NCBI RefSeq assembly: GCF_051401765.1
Contig: NC_135067.1
Location: forward strand, 20,517,501-20,581,500
Reading direction: 5' to 3'
Source: Calliopsis andreniformis
Taxonomy: Eukaryota; Arthropoda; Insecta; Hymenoptera; Andrenidae
DNA: 64,000 nucleotides
Made by a program: the position numbers and the translations under genes. This document shows positions 1 to 10,680 of the stretch, piece by piece (within the stretch, counting starts at the first letter, position 1; each line of letters opens with the position of its first letter). Under the pieces are notes generated by a model. It was given only the letters and a program-made list of their open reading frames with translations, was not told the DNA's origin and ran no database searches.

Positions 1-17
1 CCGGGACAAAATCCTGC

Positions 18-26
18 TATATAAGG
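18..26 (+). promoter_or_regulatory. TATA box of a candidate core promoter
   Basis: The string TATATAAGG is a good match to the metazoan TATA consensus. Transcription would start about 30 bases downstream, near 48. No ATG occurs between here and 241, where the first ATG opens a short coding stretch ending at a strong donor. That order (TATA, ATG-free leader, ATG, donor) is what makes the site credible. TATA-like strings are common in the AT-rich parts of this window, so the match alone is weak. Confidence 0.35.
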
Positions 27-76
27 AGCGTGGACGGCCGACAAGGAGTTTCTCCTATTTCCACGGGTCGTCGAGA

Positions 77-106
77 CGCGGCGTGGCGCGGCGTGGCGCG
101 GCGCCG
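77..106. repeat. 10-bp GC-rich tandem repeat, about 2.8 copies
   Basis: The unit CGCGGCGTGG is repeated at 77-86 and 87-96, with a diverged third copy at 97-106. It lies in the putative 5' leader of the first exon. A 16-base string from it (83-98) recurs on the same strand at 51402-51417. Confidence 0.75.
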
Positions 107-240
107 CGAAAGCGCAACCTCGCGGTACGAGGCACGCGGCAACAAGCAAAACAGATCGAACCCCAGAGGCGGAAAGGGGGAGGACGAAGGACGCAGGGAA
201 GAGGCGGGACAGGCCGGTCGACCTCTTTGAGATTACAGAA

Positions 241-290
241 ATGGAAAGTGCAGCCGCGGTCTCGGCGTTAGCGCATCTAGACGGTCGCGT
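241..290 (+). CDS. Candidate first coding exon of a long-intron gene, product unknown
   Basis: This is the first ATG after the TATA box at 18-26. Its context, cagaaATGG, is a good animal start context. It opens 16 codons plus two bases (MESAAAVSALAHLDGR, then GT) and runs into GTAAGTGT, a strong splice donor, at 291. The next exon would enter in phase 2, and the split codon would be valine. The roughly 190-base leader has no upstream ATG. The peptide is Ala-rich, with no signal peptide or domain that I recognise. A pyrimidine-containing stretch ending in ttacag at 238 could instead be a splice acceptor, making this the second exon of a gene that begins outside the window. A strand-matched recursive splice site at 49841 supports a plus-strand intron starting here or upstream. 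The gene identity is unknown. Confidence 0.4.
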
Positions 291-3000
291 GTAAGTGTAC
301 TACGTGTACACAGCTTCGGTCAATCTGTAAAGCAGAGTCGACGACTAGTTGCGGCGAGCTACCATCTCGGCTGTCCGTTCACGCGAACGCTGTACACTCG
401 ATGTCTGCCGCGATGTCCGACAAGCCCCTCTGCTGCTTGACGATTTATCAATCGATACGCGTCCCGCCGGGAAAGGCGAGAATCCTGCCCGCTATTAACC
501 CCTTGCTACTCTTGCGGCTCTTTTGCGGATGAACCTTCCTCCATGTGGGGAATTTTAAAGAGCAAACGCGTCAGAGCAGGAAAAGTGGAGATGACGATGA
601 TGAATATTCTAAGGGCAGGTGCTTGTAATTGGGGATCTTGTTGTTTTGAATATTTTTAAGGCGATAGTACTTTTCATGTGCTTATTACATGCACTGACAA
701 TGAGAATAGCTTGCTGCAGTAAGTAAATGAGGCATTCGAACATGGACAAGCGTGGGAAGTATCAGATTCGGTGTTCAGTAGATTAGGGCAGTATCTAGTC
801 AGACGCGCCAATATGTAACTTATTCAAACTCTATGATCTTTCATTTCTGGTGTGTTCATTATATGGTAGGCTATTCTTATCGAGAATTTTTAAAACAATT
901 TACTTTAATTTGGAGCTGTGTGGCTGTGGCACAAATGTGAGAGTAGCAGAAGCGGCAAGGAGCGACGATGTAAAGGCACAGTGAAAGAATGCTCGCCATG
1001 GAACGTCAAAGGACACGGCGCCGGATGCCGATTCCGATCCGACAGCTTGTACGAGCAAATTAATGAAAATCCACGAGCCTCGAGGTAGAGGGAAAAAAGG
1101 AAGAAGGCGCGCGGAAGAAAGAAACGATTCGTCTTCGTTGTTTCATTCATTGTTCAGTGACAACGATTTATGGTAACTCGATCTGCGTTTTCTACATTTT
1201 TTCAGATCGCATTCGGGCACGTCTCCGATAATCTGGCAGTGAAACCAGCTACCGCCGAAAAAGGAGCTTAATTGCCCGATACAGCTGGAGACCTTACGTT
1301 ACTCAAAAATGACGTCGAATTGCGCCCACTGTCCTGCTTCATTAACGAAATGATCGCCACGTTGTCCATTTTCGCTTGACAATCATAATTATCCAATCGC
1401 GAATGATCTTAACGAGTGTTCGTGACGGGGACTCATGGAGCCAATAAAATATCGCTGTGTCACGAAAGCGAGAAACAGGATTTATTAAGAGCTGTTTCGT
1501 CTGACGAGGTCAGCTTAAAGTATCTCATTAGTACACCGACTTTTGACAACGCTAACTTCTTGAGATTGCTTAATTTTTCTCCTCAAAGATCCTATAAAAG
1601 TTGTTTCAATATATTATCTCAAATAATTTTCTGTTACTGTTACTAGTTATGATATTTTACAATTAAACTCGGCGGCAAGTTCACTTCAGGCAATAATTTC
1701 TTCACTTTGGAAAACTATATCAACACAGACAGAAAGTTTAAACCGTTTCGTGGGGGGATCCAAGTCCAATGAGAAACAAGCTACGATTTTCTGCTCAGAG
1801 ACTTGAGTAGCGAAAGGCGAAAATAGGGAGGACACCGAAGGATAAAATGACGGGACGAAAGCAGAGGTAGATTGGGTGTACCGATTTAATTTCGTTGCGA
1901 ATCAGGCTCGGTAAACATCGTCCATGCAGATCCTGAGGGCCACCGATCGCGGCTCAACGAAGAAACTTTAATTAAACGAGCGGAAATGATGCTCGGGTAA
2001 ATATTAAATGCAACCGACGAGCCGTGGCTGTCTCGTTAACGCGGACGTCGTGCGAATATGATTAAACTTGAGTGACAAACTAGAAGCTCGTTTTCACAGG
2101 AAAAATCCTGCTTTCGTAAAACTATTTTCGACTTTACGTTTGCTGACTTCTCTGTCCAATCTAGATTTATAGCTTATACAGTAAAATATATTACTTGGGA
2201 CGAGAAAAGTTCAAGCTTTTTTCAATATTATCACGAAGTATTTTTCATGAATAAAAATAACAACTTCGTTAACACCAGAATCGTTTTCCTCAGTTAACAC
2301 TTTTTTAAGTTATCAAGTCACGACTAATTATACTGGGGCAGAAGGAATTCACGAGTTCTTTGGCCAATTAACATCGTTAGTTCTCGAGGGAGAAGATAAT
2401 TGTGCAAGAAAAATCGCCTGTTAGGGGCGCTCGAGACAGTGCTGGAGAATCTCTCATACAGACGATTCATTTAATTGTAGCATAAATTTTCAGACATTCA
2501 AAGTTTCTAATTTACAAAATTATATGTTCATCATTAATCATAGTGTGGTGCCGAGGGATTATATGCACCAACATAAAGGTTGCACATACCTAAGTGACAG
2601 GTACTTTTCCTTGTGTGTAGATATATGTATATAGGGTCAGAATGAAACGAGCCGTTCGTACAGATCAGTGGAGGCAAAACAGATCGTCCTGACAAGCCAG
2701 CCTTTACGCTTTTCCACAGGGTAAACTGTCATCGCTCGTTTCGCAATTAGTCTCGGCTGGCGCGTTTTTGCAGGCCGTCTGCTTGTTACTCCCGCGATCT
2801 TGCGACGCGTGCTGGTGTACCTACTTTTCCCCCTTTTCTTCTCGCGACGCCGCAAATGCAAGACTCGTCTACCGTCCAAGGAACGCGAGCCAGTTAATAC
2901 CAGGGCACGCGTGTCGGTGTCGTCAGTCCTTCCTCTCTTTCGCTCTAACTAAACCTGACTCTTCGAATTGGTCCCGTTGTATTTTTAACTCCACAAAATA
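291..3000. other. Intron-like DNA, no gene seen
   Basis: If the exon at 241-290 is real, this is the start of its intron. The first part is CpG-rich, and 2090-2640 is AT-rich. A TATAAAAG string at 1592-1599 is followed only by a five-codon frame, so it is not a convincing promoter. Open frames in 905-1150 (-) and 2637-3001 (both strands) are short and resemble nothing known. Confidence 0.5.
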
Positions 3001-4700
3001 GTCAGTGGTTAGTTACTCCGCGTTACGCTGCGTTAACCCCGCCACGCCGATACTATCGAGGCATTAATTCGCGCAAACGAGCGGAGCCGACGTGCCTGGC
3101 ATAACGAGGCAAATCTTAACGAGTTTGGCAGCTGCCCCGATCAAAACTACGAGACTGAAGCAAGGGAAAAGAGATTCCGTGAAATTCATTTTATGGATTT
3201 CAAATTTTCCATTTATTTTCACTGATGTCTCGAAATAATTAAAACAGCTTGGGTTATGGCTCTTCCAAATTAATCGAACTCTCTCATAGCAGAGTTGCGA
3301 TTTAGGACCTGGTTCAATAATCATTAATCGCGCCACTCTCGAATCAAGGTGAACGGTATTTACGGCAGGGCCCAGGGAATTAAATCCATGGCGCATTACT
3401 ATGGGCGACGCAGCTGTGCATAGAAAATACGTCTGGATTTCGGGGTCTGCGTCGGCTCATAGACGCATTTGTATTCCAGAGGCAAGACACTGTACCAGTC
3501 TCTTCTCGATAGCGGCGGTCCCGATGCAAAACGACGGAAAACGATCGGCCCCAATTCCCATGACACGACGTAACTCGCGTACTACACACGCCGGGCGTGC
3601 AGGCCGAGCTGGTAAAACGCGAAACGGCCGAGAGTTCCGCGAACCCATCGCAAACTCAAATGGAATTCGGCCTCCCCGCATCTCGAAACGCAGGTTCCGC
3701 TTGACGTACGATTATGGCCCGTGGACCACTCGAAAACGTTTCATTCGGCCGAGCGAGTTAACGTATCGAACATGTCCGCGTGAATTAGCACGTTCCGTGA
3801 CGCGGCTTTATCCGGTCAATTTGAAAACGGCCGCCGCAATGCACCGACGATTAACGCCGGAATTATTTCTTTATCCGCGGTCTGCCTGTCGATAAGCGGA
3901 ACAGTTTATAACCCGTCCCCCGCGAGGACGATAAAATAAAGCCGAGCTAGAGAACTGCTGGAAAAAATCTCCTCTTTTTGGCGGTGAGTGGGACAGCCAG
4001 AGTTGAGAACTGATTTAAACGGGTAATATCTTCTTTCTGGTGTCATTCCTAGCTGCAAGTGTACATATTAAGATACCCTTCAAGGAAGCTTATTTCAAAA
4101 TTCTATTCTAAGAATATTTCTTCCAGCATTCATAGTACAGAGTGTCCTGTCGCGTCATTAAAAATGAAGAATCCATAGCTCTAACATCACAGACATTTCT
4201 ACTTCAGCATTCGAACATACCAAGTCCACCAAGCCAGCGAAATATCTCGTCTAAAGGTCCCGAAGTAACCGTCTGGCAAGGAAGAATGGGAATTACCCTC
4301 TGGAGTTCCGGGAGTCGTCGTCGCCGCACGCGTACCGGGTAATGAGGTATATTACTGCATCGAGGCAGACACTTTTAACCGACGCGTCTCGCCAGCGCTC
4401 GTCCTCCCGTAAATTCCCAATTCCCGCAAGCGAGAGCGGGCCCTTCGTCTCGACCTTCAACCCGCCTCGGCCGGGGCCCCTTCCGTGACGGTGAGTTTCG
4501 AAACGGCCGTGGAAATTCGAGACCCGCCGCGTATCGCGTTCGTGGAGGCTGGGCTGCATCGTGTTGCAGCGTCGGGGACCGATCGTTACTCACGTCGCGC
4601 GCGAATAACGCGTGCGAGTCGACTCGTTACGCCGAAATACGCTCACGGAAAGACGTGACGTATGTCGGGGGTCGTCCCGCACGAACGGTCCATATATTCG
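3001..4700. other. GC-rich, stop-poor block without a recognised gene
   Basis: This CpG-rich stretch contains an ATG-initiated plus-strand frame of 164 codons (3401-3895) and several overlapping frames on both strands, for example 3380-3589 and 4293-4593 on minus. The 164-residue product is basic and compositionally random-looking, with no motif, signal peptide or membrane segment. Open frames on both strands at once point to low stop-codon density rather than coding. The block could be a regulatory CpG island. Confidence 0.3.
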
Positions 4701-7000
4701 TCTGAGACGAGTCGTTAATTGTCCCCCCTCACTTTTTTTCTACCGTTCGTGACGCGACAACGCGTATCAAAACTGGGAAAAGTTCTCTGGCCAACGTCAA
4801 GCACGAATAGGAGGCGGAATTCCTTAGCAGTTTATGAACTATGCGTGACAAAACGCAAAATCTAGGATTATGGTAAAGTGGAAGAGTATTTTACTAAGTT
4901 GGTTAGAGGAAGAATCTAGAAGCAATAGTCTTCTCGCGGTGGGGTTTGTCTGGAAGTAGCAAGGTTCAGAGCCTGAATGATAGCGAAGGTAGGTAGAGGC
5001 TTTAAAAATGTAAAGCATTGTCTAGCATCCTGTTCCTTTTTCACGATAGCTTTTCACGGTGACCGGAGGGGAAGGTACAAGGGATAGGAAGTCTGAAAGC
5101 TAGCTTTTTTTTTAAGAATCATCCAATTTTCAGGTCGAGAAACTCGTTCTGTACAATGCATCGCAGACACCTCGATCCCGCCGCGGCTGAAAGAGCACGT
5201 GTATCAAATTAGCGAGTTCAAAACAAACTTTTCTTTCGGGTAGCGTGTTCGTAATACGTTTGTTTTAACGTTATACGAATTCAGTAACTACGTGGGTACA
5301 CTCGTCGAATAAAAAGACGCAAGGGTTAAGGGGCGGGGAGGGGATAGGAAGAACGCAGAAATCCCCTCGGCACAGACGGAAACTTCTTGGTCTCTGGGCG
5401 AGGGTTGTTTTGACAGGGGCAAGGCCTATTCAAATTATTACGCGTGCGGCAACCCCTTCTGGAGCAAAAAGGGTAAGCAGAAAGCTTTATGCCGCGTTTC
5501 AGGTGGCGTTTGAATAAGTCGAGCGAGAGTTTCGAGAATCCGTCGGCTTTCCCCGCGAATTATCCCAAAACGGGTTACCAGCCACCTGTCCACCAGAAGA
5601 ACCACGGCCACGGAACGACAATTTCAATGCGCCGCTTCGATTATTCAAACGGCTGGTTGGCCCACGTGCTACTTGAGACGCGTCTGTGTAAAACATTCTT
5701 CGAGGGAAAAAGAAGGAAAGCTTCGTCGGGTTAAGCACGAAAGCCACTCTCGAATCTAAAAGGAGACCCCGGGCAACTTCCGCGATGAAACTTTGACGGT
5801 GAACACGACCCGCCTTTTGTCTTTTAATTAAACAACTCGCCCTTATGATGGTGCCTGGATGGCTCTAATTTACAAAAGCACCAGCTACTACATAGTCAAA
5901 AGATGAAGATGGATGACACGAATATCAATCAAGTATCTCCCTCAAAGACTCTAGCATACCTCTAAAATTCAGTAGACCAGTTGACAAGGCATTAGACTAA
6001 AGAAAGCACGAAAAGTCCAAGAAAAGTATATCACCTTCAAAATTCCCGAGTAATCTTTTTAACCACACGTCTATTCTTTCTTCCCAGCATCCTCTCCAGC
6101 CTCAAAAAGCGGAAAATTGATTCTCGTCCATCGTCTCAGGGCTAACTCGCCTCCAGTCTCAAGACTCTCCCGTAAAAATGCCCGAGCGTCCGCCGACGTG
6201 AGTAAAAACCGTCCCATTACGTAAATCGAAAGTTTTACGGGGCCCGTGGCGGCAAAAAGGCCTCATCGACCTGGTCTTTCGCCAGGACAGATGCCGCGCG
6301 TACGCGTACCCTCGCACCTTTGTACGGGTTCACGATGGACCGGAACATCTTTGATGCCCTCTACCGCTGCTGTCACGACACGCGATGCGCGCAGGCATGC
6401 ACCCACTACTCCTGCGCCTGGCCCTTTACAGCCGGTCGAACGCTAATTACCTTAATGAGGCTGTTTTGACGCTTGTTCGTCCGACAGTCTCCGCCTGCTG
6501 CCGCTTGCACTTCGCCTCGAGTGCAGAGTGTAACCGCACTGGCTGGAGTAATTGCCGCGGAGCCGCTCGCTCTCGCCTAATTGCGCCGGATTCCTTGTCA
6601 AGCTTGAACATCCGATATCGGGGTCGCGGCCGAGTGACGCTTTGACCGGCTGCCACGACACTCGCTTCCTCTCCACGCTGCACCCACTGTCTGACTTCTA
6701 GCGTCCTTTGTTTCCTTCACTTTTTCTGTGGCTTTGGCTTTTAGAGGTGGAGAGGGGAGAGTGAAGGATGTTCGGTTTATTCTCTAAAGAATTTTTCATT
6801 ATTCGGTTTTAATTCTTTGGATAACAAGTAAAAGTTGTAAGTCTCGAGGCGTGTTCATTAGATGTTTGTTTCAGATTTTATCATTTAGTAAAGAAATTAT
6901 TTTCAATTTGAAGGAAATAGAAGCAAGCTTAATATCTGAAAATCTACAAGCGAATACTGAAAATACTGTCAGCATGTTGTTTACACCTCTGCTTATCGGG
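4701..7000. other. Intron-like DNA with one good splice-acceptor-like site
   Basis: At 5101-5133 a T-rich run leads into ccaattttcag, a good acceptor on plus (AG at 5132-5133). One downstream frame is open from 5136 to a TAG at 5241 (begins RETRSVQCIADTS). That frame is not the one required by the phase-2 exon at 241-290, and no convincing donor follows. An ATG frame at 5489-5734 (81 codons) overlaps an equally long minus-strand frame. None of these can be called a gene from sequence alone. Confidence 0.3.
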
Positions 7001-7079
7001 GAGAAATTCAATGGTCGTTAATCTCACGTAACAAGCTTGATATGAGGACGAAACGAGCGTTATGTTAAGGGAGCAGCGC

Positions 7080-7480
7080 GCATTTGATTCATTGTCCTCG
7101 TAATCTTTTAGTGGCCGTAATTACGCGTTCGTGAGATAATTTACCCACTGGTAATTGCTCACTTAATTGAGCAGATTTCGCGCGATCGTTTCTTTCGGTT
7201 TTTCCTCGAATCATATCTGACAGTTTTTTATTACGTGTAATGACACGTAGTAGCAGTTGCCCTCGCGCCAACAGATAGCTATTGCATTTCTACACTGTCC
7301 CCTTTGTGGCGCGCACTCGCAGCTGCTGGACGAATTACCGCATCGGTTAATAGGCATGTAGCCGCGCGCTTAAAGTGCCAAGATTACACGTCGCCTAACT
7401 CTTTTTCGCGTCCCGTATAAATGGGTCAAAATGCATTATCAGGGGAGCGGTGCATTACCGTGATAAAAGGGGCGAAAACC
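7080..7480. promoter_or_regulatory. Candidate enhancer or conserved non-coding island
   Basis: This stretch is dense in homeodomain-type words (TAATTAC, GGTAATTG, CTTAATTG, GGTTAATA), interspersed with GC-rich patches and near-palindromes such as TTACGTGTAATGACACGTAG. It has no coding signal. The composition resembles conserved non-coding elements in introns of insect developmental genes. This is inference from motif density only. Confidence 0.2.
7156..7173. repeat. Perfect inverted repeat, 6-bp arms
   Basis: TGCTCA and TGAGCA arms flank a six-base AT-rich spacer (CTTAAT), inside the homeodomain-word-rich island. It could be a dimeric factor binding site. Confidence 0.5.
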
Positions 7481-9540
7481 GAGGCTTCGTAATAACATAT
7501 TTTTTATAACGTTTAGCGCGCTTCCAGGCGCGAGATCCGCGAGAAGATAAAAAGAGAACAATCGCTTTGAACGTCTACCAGCTTAATTACTGCCAGGGAA
7601 AAATTTACGGGTCACACGAGAATTAATAATATCGTATCTAAATATCGATCAGCTTTGGTAGGACACTTCACCGACTAGGATGCATTCGAGCCTAATATCA
7701 TAGGCGAATTTCGTCAACGAAAAAGTAACAAAACTGTTCCAACAACAATGATGTTATAATGAGAAAGGAATTCAATCAAATATACGTTCATTTATACTTA
7801 TTGCTTCTAATTAGCGGTGCAATAAAACCATGAGAGACTTCTGATTCATTGATCTGGAACTAAATCTCTGTAGCAGTGATTATATCCACTGTGTACAAGC
7901 TGTAAATTCTCATAAACAGGTGATCAAGGTACAACTGGTAATAGAGATCTATAAATTGAATCTCTTCATGATCAAGAAGACCTACAACATCGTTGTTGAG
8001 TAATCGAATTCAGGCATCAACGAGCTCGAATAACAATATCGAATGTCCAGAACTTTCATACGAGAAACCTACGTAATCATTTCGTTAATTGATCGCGTAA
8101 TTAGCAGAGCTTTCTCGTGGACGATTGGAAACTTGGTTAGTGTTTGTGTTCGGTCGCTGTTCGTTGCACCGCAGCTTTGTAGAAGCACGATGAAGTTGCA
8201 GGTAGCCTAAACGCGTAGGTAGTTTCCTCTTTGATATTGGGGGGGACAATAACAGGCGTGGCACGGACAGGCTGGCTAGCTGGGCTTCACCCACGTACGC
8301 ATGTTAAATTTATGTTCGCCTGCATTGACCGACACCGCGCACAAGAGGCCTCTCTCCACTTCCTTGGGCGCCGTCGATGGCCACGAGAGATGCGGTCGTC
8401 GATAATATGCTTAAGAAGCTAGTCGATCTACTTTCGAACGCGCCTGGAATCCTTTACGAAATTGATTGCGACGCGTTCGAATGAACCTGAGTATCTCCAC
8501 TCGAAAGATGTGTCTACCTCTCTCTCTACAGTAAGTGAACATTTTGGGTTTCTGCTCCTTATAGGGGTTCTTTGAATTTTCTACGAATATAAAGAATTTG
8601 GTAAGAATTTAATAGAAAAAGATTTTGTTCTTGAAAGTTGAAGTCCACTCGAGAAGCTTGTACATATTTTACCCCACTTTCCACTAAGAAAAATCTTGGT
8701 CAAATTCGATTTCAGTTCTAAAGTTTCTCTTCTACCTTTTTCCGACAGTTTCTTCGAAATTTCGAAAGTTATTCATCCAAGGATGCATCCACGGTTCGCT
8801 AGATTTTTGTACTAGCTCCAACATCTCCGTATTATCAACACGATCTCCTTATAAAGTTACCAGAAGCTTACAGAAGGGAACACTTTAAAGAGAATTATGT
8901 TCCACGATAATTTGCCTGCGATTTACCACGATACAATGCAATATGCTAATGGCGCGTTAATAAACACTTTGCCTTGATGACAAGCGCCGTAAATAGGGGC
9001 TTCGATTGCGTAAACATGGTGTTCCGCAGCGGCTTCGTCCCAGGCTGCGTACCTCCTGATTAGGAGATCACCGATAAGACGTATTGATCGCTTCGTTAAG
9101 ACGGTGCGGTGAATCTGCTAAGATACTCGGAAGCTTTGTGCATGAGAAACACGAGATTAATAATCCTCCTGCTGGGGACATATTGGTATTTGGAGCAAGT
9201 GGAATTTCCAGAATGATAAACATTTAATGGAAATAGTGGAAGCTGTCAACTTTTTGAGCTCTACTTTATTTGACAATGATCCGATTTCACATTTACAAAA
9301 TAAATATTTGATGAAAGATTATTTTTGGAATTACTGAAACATCACAGGGACTATCCTACAATCCTGTCGAGTGAAGGCATTAAATTGGTTCGAAAGAGCA
9401 ACGATCCTACCTCGTTGCCAACGAGAATATCAACACTCGTTCCCGTCGCTTATCCAGCCACGATACGTACCCGATAAAATCAGGACTCGTGGCGAATAGC
9501 TCGGCTCGCGAGGCTCGATCGTTCGACTATCTTCATCCAC
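7481..9540. other. AT-rich intron-like DNA, no gene seen
   Basis: Mostly AT-rich sequence with a GC-richer patch around 8230-8420. In the run ctctctctacagtaagtg near 8525 the acceptor-like and donor-like words overlap by one base, so it is not a usable zero-length exon. No frame above 70 codons occurs on either strand. Confidence 0.45.
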
Positions 9541-10289
9541 AATCGGCAGTTAAAGTCCGCGACACGGATTTACGTCTTCGCGCCGTTCGCGTCGCTCTTC
9601 ACCCCTAACACGAGTCACGGCATGAGCACAAAAGCGAGCCGAGGAACTTTGCAAATAGATCTTCCTGCGATCCAATAAAACAACAGGCCAAAAAGAGGAA
9701 CCAGAAGAAACTGACATTAATCGCGGAGACAGCGACGCGAGACGTCCCGCTGAAAAGACCCTGAAGCATTTATTTCCCGTCGAAGTAAATCGACACAAAG
9801 CATTTACTTCATTAGCTCCCATGAAAAGACACTCGAGGACAAATGGAAGGAATCCGCGGCGAAATAACAATTAATTGTAACCAGCGTACGTAAATACGAC
9901 AGGAAAACAACGGCGAGTCGCGAGATAGCGTGGCGCGTCGACCTTTCACCGTGTCGTTGAATGGCCTTACGAGAATGGAATCTCGCGAGGGAAAGGAAAC
10001 TCTTCTCGGCGACTTCCTGTCCTCGGGAAGAAAGCCGGAGGACACTGAGGAGAGGGTGCCGGTTAAAGTGGAACGCGTCGCGGCGTCGTCGTCGGAGGAG
10101 CGACGATACCGAGTAGAATAACGATAATAGCAGTGATAATCATAATAGTGGGAAGCAATGTCCCGTGGACAATGCGTTGTTCTTCGTTAGGCGGTCCAGG
10201 GACCAGCGTCTCAGCGTCTACTGTCTCGAACGCTCATTGAAAGGGAAAATGAGGGCCAGTGATCATTTCAACGACGAGTAATCGCGGGA
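9541..10289. other. GC-rich patch without a recognised gene
   Basis: CpG-rich stretch with overlapping open frames on both strands (9550-9870 and 9812-10045 on minus, 9930-10121 on plus). None has a motif or splice-site pattern that I trust. A run rich in CGTCGT-type triplets lies near 10078-10105. Confidence 0.3.
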
Positions 10290-10565
10290 ATGAGATTGAA
10301 ATGCATTCATCGCGTTCACGGCCACTTAGGCGTCCGCCCGTTCCGTTTACGATTCTGCGCGGGAAGAAAGAAACGCTCAGACGTCGTCGACGACGAGAAG
10401 GAGAATGGAGGGACTGCAGCCAGCCTGCTCCGCCGCCGTAAACATATCCCTTATTATGCTTACTCCATTGACCGAAGACCTCCGTCGGTTTCGCGTTGTT
10501 TCTCGGCGTTGATTCCTTCTGAAGAGCTTCTTCGAGGAACGAGCGACGAGCAGCAGCTAGTTTGA
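10290..10565 (+). CDS. Small ATG-initiated open frame of unknown status
   Basis: An ATG at 10290 opens 91 codons ending at a TAG. The product is basic near its start and more acidic and polar toward its end, with no signal peptide, membrane segment or recognised domain. It lies antisense to the minus-strand candidate exon at 10464-10591, and at most one of the two is likely to be coding. No promoter or polyadenylation signal was found in the expected place. A chance open frame is the most likely explanation. Confidence 0.1.
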   Translation: MRLKCIHRVHGHLGVRPFRLRFCAGRKKRSDVVDDEKENGGTAASLLRRRKHIPYYAYSIDRRPPSVSRCFSALIPSEELLRGTSDEQQLV

Positions 10566-10591
10566 TTTTCTTTTCACGCGATTCTTCACCC
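10464..10591 (-). CDS. Candidate minus-strand internal exon, function unknown
   Basis: On the minus strand a pyrimidine-rich run ending tcgcccctcgcag (AG at 10593-10592) is followed by 128 open bases and then GGA|GTAAGC, a reasonable donor at 10463. The exon would enter in phase 2 and leave in phase 1. The predicted 42 residues begin GEESREKKIKLAAARRSFLE and look like a charged amphipathic helix followed by a polar stretch. I recognise no domain. The open frame extends upstream of the acceptor without an ATG. No partner exons were identified on minus nearby, and the plus-strand frame at 10290-10565 overlaps it. It remains a prediction from splice-site-like words and composition. Confidence 0.17.
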
Positions 10592-10680
10592 CTGCGAGGG
10601 GCGACCCAGCAGAAAGTGGCGTCGAGCACCAGGGAAACCACAGGACCAGCTCGCTTTCAGAGGATCCGAGTGCTTGTAAT

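Noticed and set aside
495..540. TTAACCCC-type string resembling a DNA-transposon end
   Set aside because: Only a single copy was seen, with no matching inverted terminal repeat and no transposase frame.
3401..3895. 164-codon ATG frame
   Set aside because: No motif, random-looking basic composition, overlapping minus-strand frames, GC-rich block with few stops. The length is compatible with chance.
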